This document shows positions 11,024 to 18,374 of a DNA stretch of 64,000 nucleotides, in pieces. Position numbers and translations under genes: made by a program. Origin of the DNA: Telluria antibiotica (lineage in GTDB: Bacteria; Pseudomonadota; Gammaproteobacteria; Burkholderiales; Burkholderiaceae_D). Below the pieces are notes generated by a model. It had not been told where the DNA came from and searched no databases. It worked only from the letters and a program-made list of their open reading frames with translations. The stretch spans positions 1 to 64,000 of the forward strand of contig NZ_JAAQOM010000013.1 in NCBI RefSeq assembly GCF_011682055.1. The letters run 5' to 3'. Position 1 is the stretch's first letter, and each line of letters opens with the position of its first letter.

Positions 11024-11445
11024 TCCACCGCCAGCGCCGCCTTGGTCCGCTGCAGCCGCCGCTGCGCGGCCGTCTTCGCGCGGCCCGTCAGGCGGGCGGC
11101 GTCTTCGTCGGCCCACTGCCGGCGCAACTGGAGGCGCGCGCACTGCTTGCGGTGCGCGGCCGCGGCGCGGGCCTGGCGGCCGTAGGCGCGGTCGCTGCGC
11201 TGCTCTTCTTTTTCGCGCGCGGCGCGCAGTTTTTCCAGTTCCAGCAAGGTGCGGGCATCGCGCGTCGCCACGGTCTCCGCGCCTTCGGGACGGATGCCGG
11301 CCGGCGGCGGCAGTACGGCGGATCGGCCCTGGGCGCAGGGTCGGTCCGCGTAAGTGGTCTTGCCGTCCTGCGTGCATTTGTAGACGGGGTCGGCGAGGGC
11401 GTTGGTCAGCAGGCAGGCGGCGAGGAGTGGGAGCAGGCGTGTCAT
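11011..11445 (-). CDS. DUF4124 domain-containing secreted protein
   Basis: A 144-residue exported protein. A clear signal peptide (MTRLLPLLAACLLTNALA) precedes the DUF4124 motif VYKCTQDGKTTYADRPC, a short beta-rich module with paired cysteines common in periplasmic proteins of betaproteobacteria. The rest is a highly charged, Arg/Ala/Glu-rich helical stretch with a final cysteine. Function is unknown. Its 3' end overlaps the permease start by 13 bases, so the two are probably translated from one message. It begins 13 bases after the FAD oxidoreductase stop codon. Confidence 0.85.
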   Translation of the reverse strand: MTRLLPLLAACLLTNALADPVYKCTQDGKTTYADRPCAQGRSAVLPPPAGIRPEGAETVATRDARTLLELEKLRAAREKEEQRSDRAYGRQARAAAAHRKQCARLQLRRQWADEDAARLTGRAKTAAQRRLQRTKAALAVECPA

Positions 11446-11458
11446 GATCGGGTCCGGG

Positions 11459-12868
11459 TCAAAGGATTTTACCGGGGTTCATGATGCCCAGCGGGTCGAG
11501 CGCGGCCTTGATCGCACGCATCAGCCGCAGCTCGACGGGTGACTTGTAGCGCGGCAGCTCGTCCCGCTTCAGCGCGCCGACGCCATGTTCGGCCGAGATC
11601 GACCCGCCGTGCGCCGCCGCGCTGTCGTGCACGATGCGGTTGATGGGGCCTTGCTCGGCGAGGAAGTCGTCGTGGCCGATGCCGTCCGGCGGTGCCACGT
11701 TGTAGTGCAGGTTGCCGTCACCCAGGTGGCCGAAGCAGACGACCTGCACGCCAGGGTAATCCGCTTCGAGCTGGGCCTCCGTCGTCTCGATGAAGTCCGC
11801 GATGCGCGAGATCGGGACGGAGATGTCGTGCTTGATGTTCTTGCCGGCGGCCGCCTGCGCGAGCGGGATGTGCTCGCGGATCGCCCACAGCGCGCGCGAC
11901 TGCGCGATCGACGTCGCGACGACGGCGTCGCGCGCGAGGCCGTCCTCCAGCGCCCGCTCGATGGCGCGCTCCAGCAGCGCGACGCCGTGTGCCTCGGATT
12001 CGTGGCTCGACAACTCCAGCAGCGCATACTGCGGATAGCGCTCCGGGAACGGCCGTGGCAGGTCGGGGAAGTGGCTGGCGACGAGGCGCAGGCTGACGTC
12101 GCTCATCAATTCGTAGCCCGTCAGCGTGGGGCCGCATTCGGCCTCCACGAGCTTCAGCAGCGCCAGCGCGTCGCGCGGACTGGCCAGCGCGACAAGCGCC
12201 GTGATCGCCGCTTTCGGCTGCGGGAACAGCTTCAGCACGGCGGCCGTGATGACGCCCAGTGTGCCCTCGGCGCCCACGTACAGGTCGCGCAGGTCGTAAC
12301 CCGTGTTGTCCTTGCGCAGGCCGCGCAGCGCATCCCACACGTCGCCCTGCGCCGTGACGACCTCGAGGCCGAGGCACAGCTCCCGCGTATTCCCATAGCG
12401 CAGCACGCCCGTGCCGCCCGCATTGGTCGACAAATTGCCGCCGATCGTGCAACTGCCTTCGGCCGCCAGCGACAGCGGAAACAGCAGGCCGTGTTCCGCG
12501 GCCGCCTGCTGGACGTCGTGCAGGATGCAGCCGGCGTCCACCGTCATCGTGCGGTTGAACGGATCGACGGCGCGGATGCGGTTCAGGCGGCGCAGCGACA
12601 GCACGACGGCAGCGCCCGTCGCGTCCGGGACGCTGCCCAGCACGAGGCCCGTGCGGCCACCCTGCGGGACGATCGGCACGGCCAGTTCGGCGCAGAGGCG
12701 CACGACGGCGGCCACTTGCGCGGTGTTCGCTGGCCGCACGACGGCGCGGGCGCGTCCCGTGAAACGGCCGCGCCAGTCGGTCAGGTAGGGCGCGGTGTCG
12801 TGGTCGTCGACAAGGAGGTGGCCCGCGCCGACGATGGCGCCGCAGCGTTCCAGGAAGCCGTCAGTCAT
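11459..12868 (-). CDS. FAD-binding oxidoreductase, GlcD / D-2-hydroxyacid dehydrogenase family
   Basis: A 469-residue cytoplasmic flavoprotein of the VAO/PCMH family. The FAD-binding half (about 35-215) has VPQGGRTGLVLG, SCTIGGNLSTNAGG and YDLRDLYVGAEGTLGVIT. The C-terminal FAD-oxidase domain ends in the typical FGHLGDGNLHYN and SAEHGVGALKRDEL motifs and MNPGKIL. The family oxidises D-lactate, glycolate, D-2-hydroxyglutarate and similar acids; substrate cannot be assigned, though the compact length and motifs resemble D-2-hydroxyglutarate / D-lactate dehydrogenases. No GlcE/GlcF subunits are nearby, so it likely works alone. It overlaps the DUF2069 gene upstream by eight bases. Confidence 0.9.
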   Translation of the reverse strand: MTDGFLERCGAIVGAGHLLVDDHDTAPYLTDWRGRFTGRARAVVRPANTAQVAAVVRLCAELAVPIVPQGGRTGLVLGSVPDATGAAVVLSLRRLNRIRAVDPFNRTMTVDAGCILHDVQQAAAEHGLLFPLSLAAEGSCTIGGNLSTNAGGTGVLRYGNTRELCLGLEVVTAQGDVWDALRGLRKDNTGYDLRDLYVGAEGTLGVITAAVLKLFPQPKAAITALVALASPRDALALLKLVEAECGPTLTGYELMSDVSLRLVASHFPDLPRPFPERYPQYALLELSSHESEAHGVALLERAIERALEDGLARDAVVATSIAQSRALWAIREHIPLAQAAAGKNIKHDISVPISRIADFIETTEAQLEADYPGVQVVCFGHLGDGNLHYNVAPPDGIGHDDFLAEQGPINRIVHDSAAAHGGSISAEHGVGALKRDELPRYKSPVELRLMRAIKAALDPLGIMNPGKIL

Positions 12869-13259
12869 GCGGGACTTTGACCTTGTCGAGCAATTCCTTC
12901 GCCAGCTTCTGCGCCTGCTTCTTGTACGGCCGCAGGTACAGCAGCGCGAACAGGAAGTACGCGACGACGAGCAAGGTCTCGCCCAGCGCCATCATGCGCG
13001 ACAGTTCCGTGCGGTCGCTCCACGCGCGCACGATGCCTTCGACGAGGTAGATCAGGATCACCATCGACGACCATTGCAGCGTGTACAGGTCGCGCTTGAG
13101 GACACCCCGCAGCGGCAGCAGCAGCGGCAAGGCCTTCAACGCGAGCAGCGAGCCGCCCGGATGGAGCGGCGCCACGACGATTTCCCAGGCCAGCAGCCAC
13201 GCGAACAGCAGGACCAGACTGGTCACCGCGCCCGTATGAAACACCCTTAGCACTTGCAT
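12861..13259 (-). CDS. DUF2069 inner-membrane protein
   Basis: A 132-residue protein with about four hydrophobic segments, namely residues 9-27, a Leu-rich stretch near 42-52, 63-78 (MVILIYLVEGIVRAW) and 90-112. A basic C-terminal tail rich in lysine follows. This matches the DUF2069 family of small membrane proteins of unknown function, often located beside wrbA in betaproteobacteria, as here. The ATG lies three bases after the wrbA stop, so wrbA and this gene form an operon that continues into the FAD oxidoreductase. Confidence 0.85.
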   Translation of the reverse strand: MQVLRVFHTGAVTSLVLLFAWLLAWEIVVAPLHPGGSLLALKALPLLLPLRGVLKRDLYTLQWSSMVILIYLVEGIVRAWSDRTELSRMMALGETLLVVAYFLFALLYLRPYKKQAQKLAKELLDKVKVPHD

Positions 13260-13262
13260 TAC

Positions 13263-13874
13263 TTAATCCGTCCCCTGCAGTTTGCGGGCCGCCAGCGCAA
13301 GGCGCCGGCCGAGCGCGATCGCGAGCCGCTTCTCGTCGTCGGACACCGGGCGGTTGCCGTCCACGCCCGACCAGTGGGTCGCGCCGTAGGGACTGCCGCC
13401 GCTGGCGGTGGTCATCAGTTCCGGCTGGGTGTAGGGCAGGCCCATCACCATCATGCCGTGGTGCAGCAGCGGGATCATCATGGAAAGCAACGTCGATTCC
13501 TGGCCTCCATGCAGGCTGCCGGTCGACGTGAACACGGCGGCCGGCTTGCCGGCCAAGGTGCCGGACAGCCACTGCGCGGACGTGCCGTCCCAAAAATATT
13601 TCATCGCTGCCGCCATGTTGCCGAATCGCGTGGGCGACCCAAGTGCCAGCCCGGCGCATTCGGCCAGGTCCTCGAGTTCGACGTACGGGCTGCCCGAACG
13701 CGGGATGTCGGGTTCCGTTGCCTCGGCCACGGTCGACACGGCCGGCACGGTCCGCAGCCGGGCTTCCATGCCCGGTATGCTGTCGACGCCCTGGCCGATC
13801 AGTTCCGCCAGCCGCCGCGTCTTCCCATGACGCGAGTAGTACAACACGAGGATAATCTCATTGGTTGGGTTCAT
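13263..13874 (-). CDS. wrbA: NAD(P)H:quinone oxidoreductase, WrbA family
   Basis: A 203-residue flavodoxin-fold enzyme that binds FMN and reduces quinones by two electrons, protecting against redox cycling. The FMN phosphate loop is YYSRHGKTRRLAE; family marks include LALGSPTRFGNMAAAMKYFWDGT, KPAAVFTSTGSLHGGQESTL and SPYGATHWSG. Length matches WrbA. The ATG at MNPTNEI was chosen because upstream codons in the frame are the shadow of the divergent yihY gene. The start region faces yihY across a 76-base gap. Confidence 0.94.
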   Translation of the reverse strand: MNPTNEIILVLYYSRHGKTRRLAELIGQGVDSIPGMEARLRTVPAVSTVAEATEPDIPRSGSPYVELEDLAECAGLALGSPTRFGNMAAAMKYFWDGTSAQWLSGTLAGKPAAVFTSTGSLHGGQESTLLSMMIPLLHHGMMVMGLPYTQPELMTTASGGSPYGATHWSGVDGNRPVSDDEKRLAIALGRRLALAARKLQGTD

Positions 13875-13950
13875 CGTTGGTATTATAGGGCGCTTTACAA
13901 GATGACACGCCCGCCACAAAGGCTTTTTGTCGCGGGCCTTTTGCCTATCG

Positions 13951-15321
13951 ATGCTTTCCAAGACCGTCACCAACCTGTCCCGCAGCACGACCGAGATGAT
14001 CAGCACGGGCGTCGACCGGGTGCGCGGACTGACGTGGAACGAGGCGCGCGACCTCGTGCGCTTCGCGCGCCGCCGCCTGACCGAAGAAAAGCTGCCCCAG
14101 GTGGCGGGCAGCCTCACGTTCACGACGACCCTGGCCATCGTGCCGCTGCTGACGATCGTGCTGGCCATCTTCACGACGTTTCCCATGTTCGGCAAGCTGC
14201 GCACGGCCCTCGACAATTATTTTGTCCAGATGCTGATGCCCAAGGCGATTGCGAACACGATCACGTCGAACCTGACGCAGTTCGCCAGCAAGGCGACGGG
14301 GCTGTCGGCCGTGGGCGGTATCGCGCTCGTGTTCACGTCCGTGGCAATGATCAGCACGATCGAGCGGGCGTTCAACCAGATCTGGAAAGTGCGCCGGCCG
14401 CGGCCCCTCGTGCAGCGGGTGCTCGTGTACTGGGCGCTCGTCACCCTGGCACCGCTGGCGTTCGGTATTTCGCTCACGTTGACGTCGCAGCTGTTTTCCG
14501 CGACGAACGGCCTGATGAGCCTCGTGCCGTTCCTGGGCGCCGTCTTCTACACGGTCGTGTCGATCGCGCTGACGACGGGTGTGTACGCGCTGCTGTACCG
14601 CGTCGTGCCGAACCGCGACGTCGACTGGCGCGACGCCGTCTGGGGCGGCTTGGTGGCGGCCATCGCCTTCGAGATCGCCAAGCGCGTGTTCGCCATCTTC
14701 ATCCGCCAGTTCCCCACGTACGCCATCATCTATGGCGCGCTGGCGGCGCTGCCGCTGTTCCTCGTGTGGATGTATTTATCGTGGATGATCACCCTGGTGG
14801 GCGCCCTGCTGACGGCGGCGCTGCCCATCGTCAAGTACGAGCGCTGGTGGTACGAACCGGTGCCGGGCGGCGCGTTCGTCGACGCGATGGCCGTGCTGAA
14901 GGTCTTGCACGGCAGCGCCCGGCTGACGGGGACGGCGATGGTGTCGAGCGCCCGCATCCGCGCCTTTACGCGGATCGGTTACGACGAAATGACGAGCCTG
15001 CTGGAGCAGATGGTGGGCGCGGGCTGGGTCGGGCAGGTGCAGGTCGATGCGCAGCGCTGGGGGCGAAGCGTGCGGGCAGGGACCGATTGCTGGGTGCTGC
15101 TCGTCGACCCGCGTTCCGTGAGGCTGGCCGACGTCTACCGGCTGTTCGTGTTCGGCGGCATCGGCAGCGAAGCGGGAGCCGCCGTCGATGCCGCGCAGGC
15201 GCCGCTGGCGCTCGACACGGCCGCGCTCGCGCGCGAGGTCGAGGCCGCCGTCGAGCAGGGCCTCGACGAAACCCTGGCCAACCATTTCGACCGCATCTCC
15301 ACGGCGCCGTCTACCAGCTGA
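13951..15321 (+). CDS. YihY family inner-membrane protein (formerly called RNase BN)
   Basis: A 456-residue membrane protein of the YihY/BrkB family. The N-terminal 310 residues carry about six helices with the family motifs AGSLTFTTTLAIVPLLTIVLA and FNQIWKVRRPRP, and the NRDVDWRDAVWGGLVAAIAFE segment. The remaining C-terminal part (about 320-456) is a soluble extension that looks like a winged-helix-type domain (DEMTSLLEQMVGAGWVGQVQ). The old ribonuclease name is wrong for this family; the molecular role is unknown. An in-frame TTG occurs 24 bases upstream, but the ATG at MLSKTVTN was preferred. Its 3' end overlaps the convergent Mpo1-like gene by 11 bases. Confidence 0.9.
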   Translation: MLSKTVTNLSRSTTEMISTGVDRVRGLTWNEARDLVRFARRRLTEEKLPQVAGSLTFTTTLAIVPLLTIVLAIFTTFPMFGKLRTALDNYFVQMLMPKAIANTITSNLTQFASKATGLSAVGGIALVFTSVAMISTIERAFNQIWKVRRPRPLVQRVLVYWALVTLAPLAFGISLTLTSQLFSATNGLMSLVPFLGAVFYTVVSIALTTGVYALLYRVVPNRDVDWRDAVWGGLVAAIAFEIAKRVFAIFIRQFPTYAIIYGALAALPLFLVWMYLSWMITLVGALLTAALPIVKYERWWYEPVPGGAFVDAMAVLKVLHGSARLTGTAMVSSARIRAFTRIGYDEMTSLLEQMVGAGWVGQVQVDAQRWGRSVRAGTDCWVLLVDPRSVRLADVYRLFVFGGIGSEAGAAVDAAQAPLALDTAALAREVEAAVEQGLDETLANHFDRISTAPSTS

Positions 15322-15619
15322 GCTTGCCTGTCAGCATTTCCCAGTACATCACCCAGTCGGCGCGGAACGAGTACCACGGGTAGTCGAACGTGGCCGGGCG
15401 GTTCTTCTCGAACACGAAGTGCCCGATCCAGGCGCCGCCGTAGCCCGTCACCACGGCCAGCGGCAGCCACCACGAATTCGGCGTGGCGATGTATTGCGCG
15501 ACGGCGGCGATGGCCGACGACGTGCCGAGGAAGTGCGTGCGCCGGCACAGCCGGTGCTCGTGCTGTGCCAGGTAGTAGGGATAGAACCGTGCGAAGGTGT
15601 CGTAGCGTACTGCGGCCAT
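15311..15619 (-). CDS. Mpo1-like (DUF962) membrane protein
   Basis: A 102-residue protein with two hydrophobic stretches and the family signature: histidine in QHEHRLCRRTHFLGT and in the central GHFVFEKNRPATFDYPWYS. Mpo1 in yeast is an iron-dependent dioxygenase that removes one carbon from 2-hydroxy fatty acids; bacterial members are short and mostly unstudied. The conserved histidines are present, so an enzymatic role is possible but unproven. It overlaps the 3' end of yihY on the opposite strand. Confidence 0.85.
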   Translation of the reverse strand: MAAVRYDTFARFYPYYLAQHEHRLCRRTHFLGTSSAIAAVAQYIATPNSWWLPLAVVTGYGGAWIGHFVFEKNRPATFDYPWYSFRADWVMYWEMLTGKLSW

Positions 15620-15653
15620 GCGGGTCTCCGGTTGGGTCCGTCCCCAGTGTAGA

Positions 15654-16463
15654 TTAATCGAGGGCGCGCACGAAGTCCTCCAGCAAGCCCGACACCACTT
15701 CCGGCTGTTCCGTCATCATCGAATGGCCGCAATCGATCGCGGCCACGCGCGCGTGCGGGATCGCCGCGACGAGCGCGCCGGCCGAGCGGGGTGGCGTCAT
15801 CACGTCGCGCCGGGCCTGCACGAACAAGGTCGGGCATGCAACGGCCTGCGCCGCGGCACCACCGTCCCCGTACGTGTTGCACGCGACGAAGTCCGTGTAG
15901 AACAGTTGCGCCGGGTTCATCTGGGCCATGCGCTGCATCAGGCGGCGCGACGCGCCCGGTACCCAGACGCCCTGCGGCTGGCCCGGCGCCGCCGGCGCGA
16001 TGCTCGCGTGCGACCACATGTTCACCATGTCGATCGCGGCCGCCTCGTCCGTGCGGGCCGTCTCCAGCAGTGCGTCCGACACCTTCATGGGCCACGTGCT
16101 GCCCAGCAGCGCCAGGGCGCGCACGCGTGCCGGTGCACGATAGGCGGCGTCGAGGGCGATCAGCGATCCCATGCTGTGGCCGGCGAGGATGGCGCGGTCG
16201 ATGCCGGCCGCGTCCAGCACGGCGAGCACCCATGCGGCCATCGCCTCCACAGTCGCCAGCGCGGGGCCGGCGCTGCGGCCGTGGCCCGGGAGGTCGACGG
16301 CGAGGACGTCCAGGCCAAGTTGCGCGCAGCGGCGCGCCTGCGCCGTCCAGACGGAATGGTCGTTCTGGGCGCCGTGGATGAACACGATGGCGGGTGTGCC
16401 GCGTCCGGGCCGGGTGCCGGCCGTGTACGCGTAGGCGGTGCTGCCGTTCACGTCGAGCTGCAT
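15654..16463 (-). CDS. Alpha/beta hydrolase
   Basis: A 269-residue cytoplasmic alpha/beta-hydrolase-fold enzyme. The oxyanion motif is FIHGAQND, the nucleophile serine is in AGHSMGSL, the acid is probably the aspartate in ARRDVMTPP, and the histidine is in IDCGHSMM, so the triad is complete. It resembles hydrolases of esters or of C-C ring-cleavage products; the substrate is unknown. Its ATG (MQLDVNG) comes one base after the stop codon of the PLP-fold gene upstream, so the pair forms an operon and may act in one process. Confidence 0.88.
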   Translation of the reverse strand: MQLDVNGSTAYAYTAGTRPGRGTPAIVFIHGAQNDHSVWTAQARRCAQLGLDVLAVDLPGHGRSAGPALATVEAMAAWVLAVLDAAGIDRAILAGHSMGSLIALDAAYRAPARVRALALLGSTWPMKVSDALLETARTDEAAAIDMVNMWSHASIAPAAPGQPQGVWVPGASRRLMQRMAQMNPAQLFYTDFVACNTYGDGGAAAQAVACPTLFVQARRDVMTPPRSAGALVAAIPHARVAAIDCGHSMMTEQPEVVSGLLEDFVRALD

Positions 16464-16464
16464 G

Positions 16465-17601
16465 TCAGGCTCCTTTCTGCGCGAGTTTGAGGGCGCGGGT
16501 GATGTCGTCGACCAGGTCGTCCGTGTCTTCCAGGCCGATCGCCAGGCTGACCATGCCGCCGCCGTCGCTTGCCGCCAGCGAGCGCGGGCCGCCGAAGGCA
16601 TCGCCGCGGCCGACGACCTGCAGCGCGCCGAGGAAGCGGCCGGCCGCTGCCGGGCCGCCCTGCAGCGCGAACGGGACGACGGCGCCGCAGCCGCGCGGCA
16701 GCAGCCGGCGGGCGAGGGCGTGGTCCGGGTGGCTGTCCAGGTCCGGATGCGCGACGCGCGCGACGGCCGGATGGCGCACGAGCGCCTCCGCGATCTTGTG
16801 CGCGCCGGCGACGTGGCGCTCCATGCGCACGCCCAGCGTGTCGAGGCCCCGCAGCACGGTGGCCGCATCGTGCGCGCCGAGCACGGCGCCGAAGTCGGCC
16901 AGCCCGGCGTGACGCGCGCCCAGGGCGAATGCGCCCACGGTGGATTCCTCGGCAAACACCCGGCCGCCGAAGCGTGCGTCGGGTTCGCACAGGCCGGGAT
17001 AGCGCCCCGTGCGCACGTGGGCCGCGTGCCAGTCGAACGTCCCGCCGTCGACGAGCAGCCCGCCCGCCGCGCCGGCCTGGCCGGCCAGGAAGCCGGCGGC
17101 GTGGACGACGAGGTCGGCGCCGTGGTCGAATGGCTGCAACAGCCAGGGTGTCGCGAGCGTCGCGTCGACGAGCAGCGGCAGGTCGTGCTCGTGCGCGATG
17201 GCCGCGACGGACGGGATGTCGAGCACGTCGAGGGCCGCATGGCCGAGCGCCGCACCGAACAGCACGCGCGTTTCCGGCCGGATGGCATTGCGCCAGGCGT
17301 CCGGGTCGCGCGGGTCGACGAACGTCGCCGTGACGCCGAAGCGCGCGAGCCCGTGCGCGAGCAGCGCGCCGGCATCGGGGCGCACGTTGTCGGCGACGAC
17401 GACGTGGTGGCCGGCGCCGGCCAGCGTCGCGAGCGCGAGGTGCAGGGCGGCCTGGCCGCTGGCCGTCGCGATGCCGGCCACGCCGCCTTCGAGGGCGGCG
17501 ATGCGCTCTTCCAGCACGGCGGTGGGCGCGGGGGCGCCTGGCGCGCCGGCGGCCGTGTGCAGCGCGAGGGTGGTGAAGCCGGGATGCCTGGGTCCGCTCA
17601 T
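16465..17601 (-). CDS. Cys/Met-metabolism PLP-fold protein lacking the catalytic lysine
   Basis: A 378-residue homologue of cystathionine gamma-synthase / O-acetylhomoserine sulfhydrylase. Family features are visible: ASGQAALHLAL (usually SSGMAA), the segment RPETRVLFGAALGHA, the cofactor-ring aspartate in LPLLVDATLATP, and the C-terminal GGMVSLAIGLEDTDDLVDDI. However, the position of the Schiff-base lysine (normally HSxTKY after GADLVV) reads HAAGFL here, placing phenylalanine 171 where lysine is expected. The usual active-site tyrosine motif YGGTY is also gone (DNVRPDAG). The frame is intact, so this is a conserved-looking but probably non-canonical or inactive enzyme. It starts an operon with the alpha/beta hydrolase. 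Confidence 0.8.
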   Translation of the reverse strand: MSGPRHPGFTTLALHTAAGAPGAPAPTAVLEERIAALEGGVAGIATASGQAALHLALATLAGAGHHVVVADNVRPDAGALLAHGLARFGVTATFVDPRDPDAWRNAIRPETRVLFGAALGHAALDVLDIPSVAAIAHEHDLPLLVDATLATPWLLQPFDHGADLVVHAAGFLAGQAGAAGGLLVDGGTFDWHAAHVRTGRYPGLCEPDARFGGRVFAEESTVGAFALGARHAGLADFGAVLGAHDAATVLRGLDTLGVRMERHVAGAHKIAEALVRHPAVARVAHPDLDSHPDHALARRLLPRGCGAVVPFALQGGPAAAGRFLGALQVVGRGDAFGGPRSLAASDGGGMVSLAIGLEDTDDLVDDITRALKLAQKGA

Positions 17602-17792
17602 GGCGTGCTATTCCTGAATGACGAAGACGGCGCATGCTAGCATCCGATAGCGCTAACCGTTACATTTAATCATCATGATGGTGCGTTGTGCACGGTTGCA
17701 AGGCATAAAGCTGGATTTTTCGGGTTGCTTAGGCTAGAGTCAAATTTATGAAATACACAACGCAGTACGCATCTCCAATCAAGGGGGTCCAA

Positions 17793-18248
17793 ATGAAGGT
17801 ATCGGAAATCCTGCAGGTCAAGGGCGACATTCTGTACACCGTGTCGCCGGACACCGACCTGGCCAACGCCGCCGCCACGATGGCCGAGCGCGACATCGGC
17901 TCGCTCGTCGTGATGGAATTCGGCGACCTGGTCGGCATGTTGACCTTCCGCGAGGTCATCAAGGCCTTGCACGCGCATGGCGGCTCGCTCGAGTCCGCGG
18001 GCACCGTGCGCAAGCACATGGACGACAGCCCGATCACCGTCACGCCGGACACCGAAGTCAACGAAGTACGCCGCATCATGCTGGAAAAGCACGCGCGCTA
18101 CTTGCCCGTCATGAACGCGCGCACCTTGCTGGGCGTGATCTCGTTCTACGACGTCGCGAAGGCCGTGCTGGAAGCGCAGAGCTTCGAGAACCGCATGCTC
18201 AAGGCTTATATTCGCGACTGGCCTGCGGAGCAGATGGCCGAGGATTGA
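17793..18248 (+). CDS. CBS-domain pair protein
   Basis: A 151-residue protein made almost wholly of two CBS motifs (about 8-62 and 75-128 of the protein), a module that binds adenine nucleotides and senses energy status. Typical segments are ERDIGSLVVMEFGDLVGMLTFRE and EKHARYLPVMNARTLLGVISFYDV. An in-frame ATG exists 45 bases upstream, but the start chosen has a clear ribosome site (AAGGGGGTCC) just before it. No partner domain is present, so it is a free-standing CBS protein whose target is unknown. It is transcribed alone and ends 28 bases before a repeat. Confidence 0.88.
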   Translation: MKVSEILQVKGDILYTVSPDTDLANAAATMAERDIGSLVVMEFGDLVGMLTFREVIKALHAHGGSLESAGTVRKHMDDSPITVTPDTEVNEVRRIMLEKHARYLPVMNARTLLGVISFYDVAKAVLEAQSFENRMLKAYIRDWPAEQMAED

Positions 18249-18276
18249 GCGGCCACTTCTTCCGCATCAGCGTTCC

Positions 18277-18361
18277 CGTAGGGTGGGCACCCCTGTGCCC
18301 ACGCGTAACGCAAACCTAACGCTAACGTCCGCGTGGGCACGGGGTGCCCACCCTACGTTAA
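18277..18361. repeat. Double-hairpin intergenic repeat, copy 2
   Basis: Starts CGTAGGGTGGGCAC and ends GTGCCCACCCTACG followed by TTAA. Each half folds separately: GTGGGCAC-CCCT-GTGCCCAC and GTGGGCAC-GGG-GTGCCCAC. The middle (about 35 bases) differs from the other copies. It lies between convergent genes (CBS gene and the c-di-GMP response regulator) and could stop transcription from both sides. Confidence 0.85.
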
Positions 18362-18374
18362 GTGCAGCCCATTC

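Noticed and set aside
8600..11185. 861-codon plus-strand frame opposite the FtsX permease gene
   Set aside because: Composition is Arg/His/Gln/Ala-rich with no hydrophobic segments; the opposite frame has transmembrane helices and motifs.
11023..11377. 118 extra N-terminal codons for the FtsX permease as a possible ATPase part
   Set aside because: They are the out-of-frame shadow of the DUF4124 gene and carry no Walker motifs.
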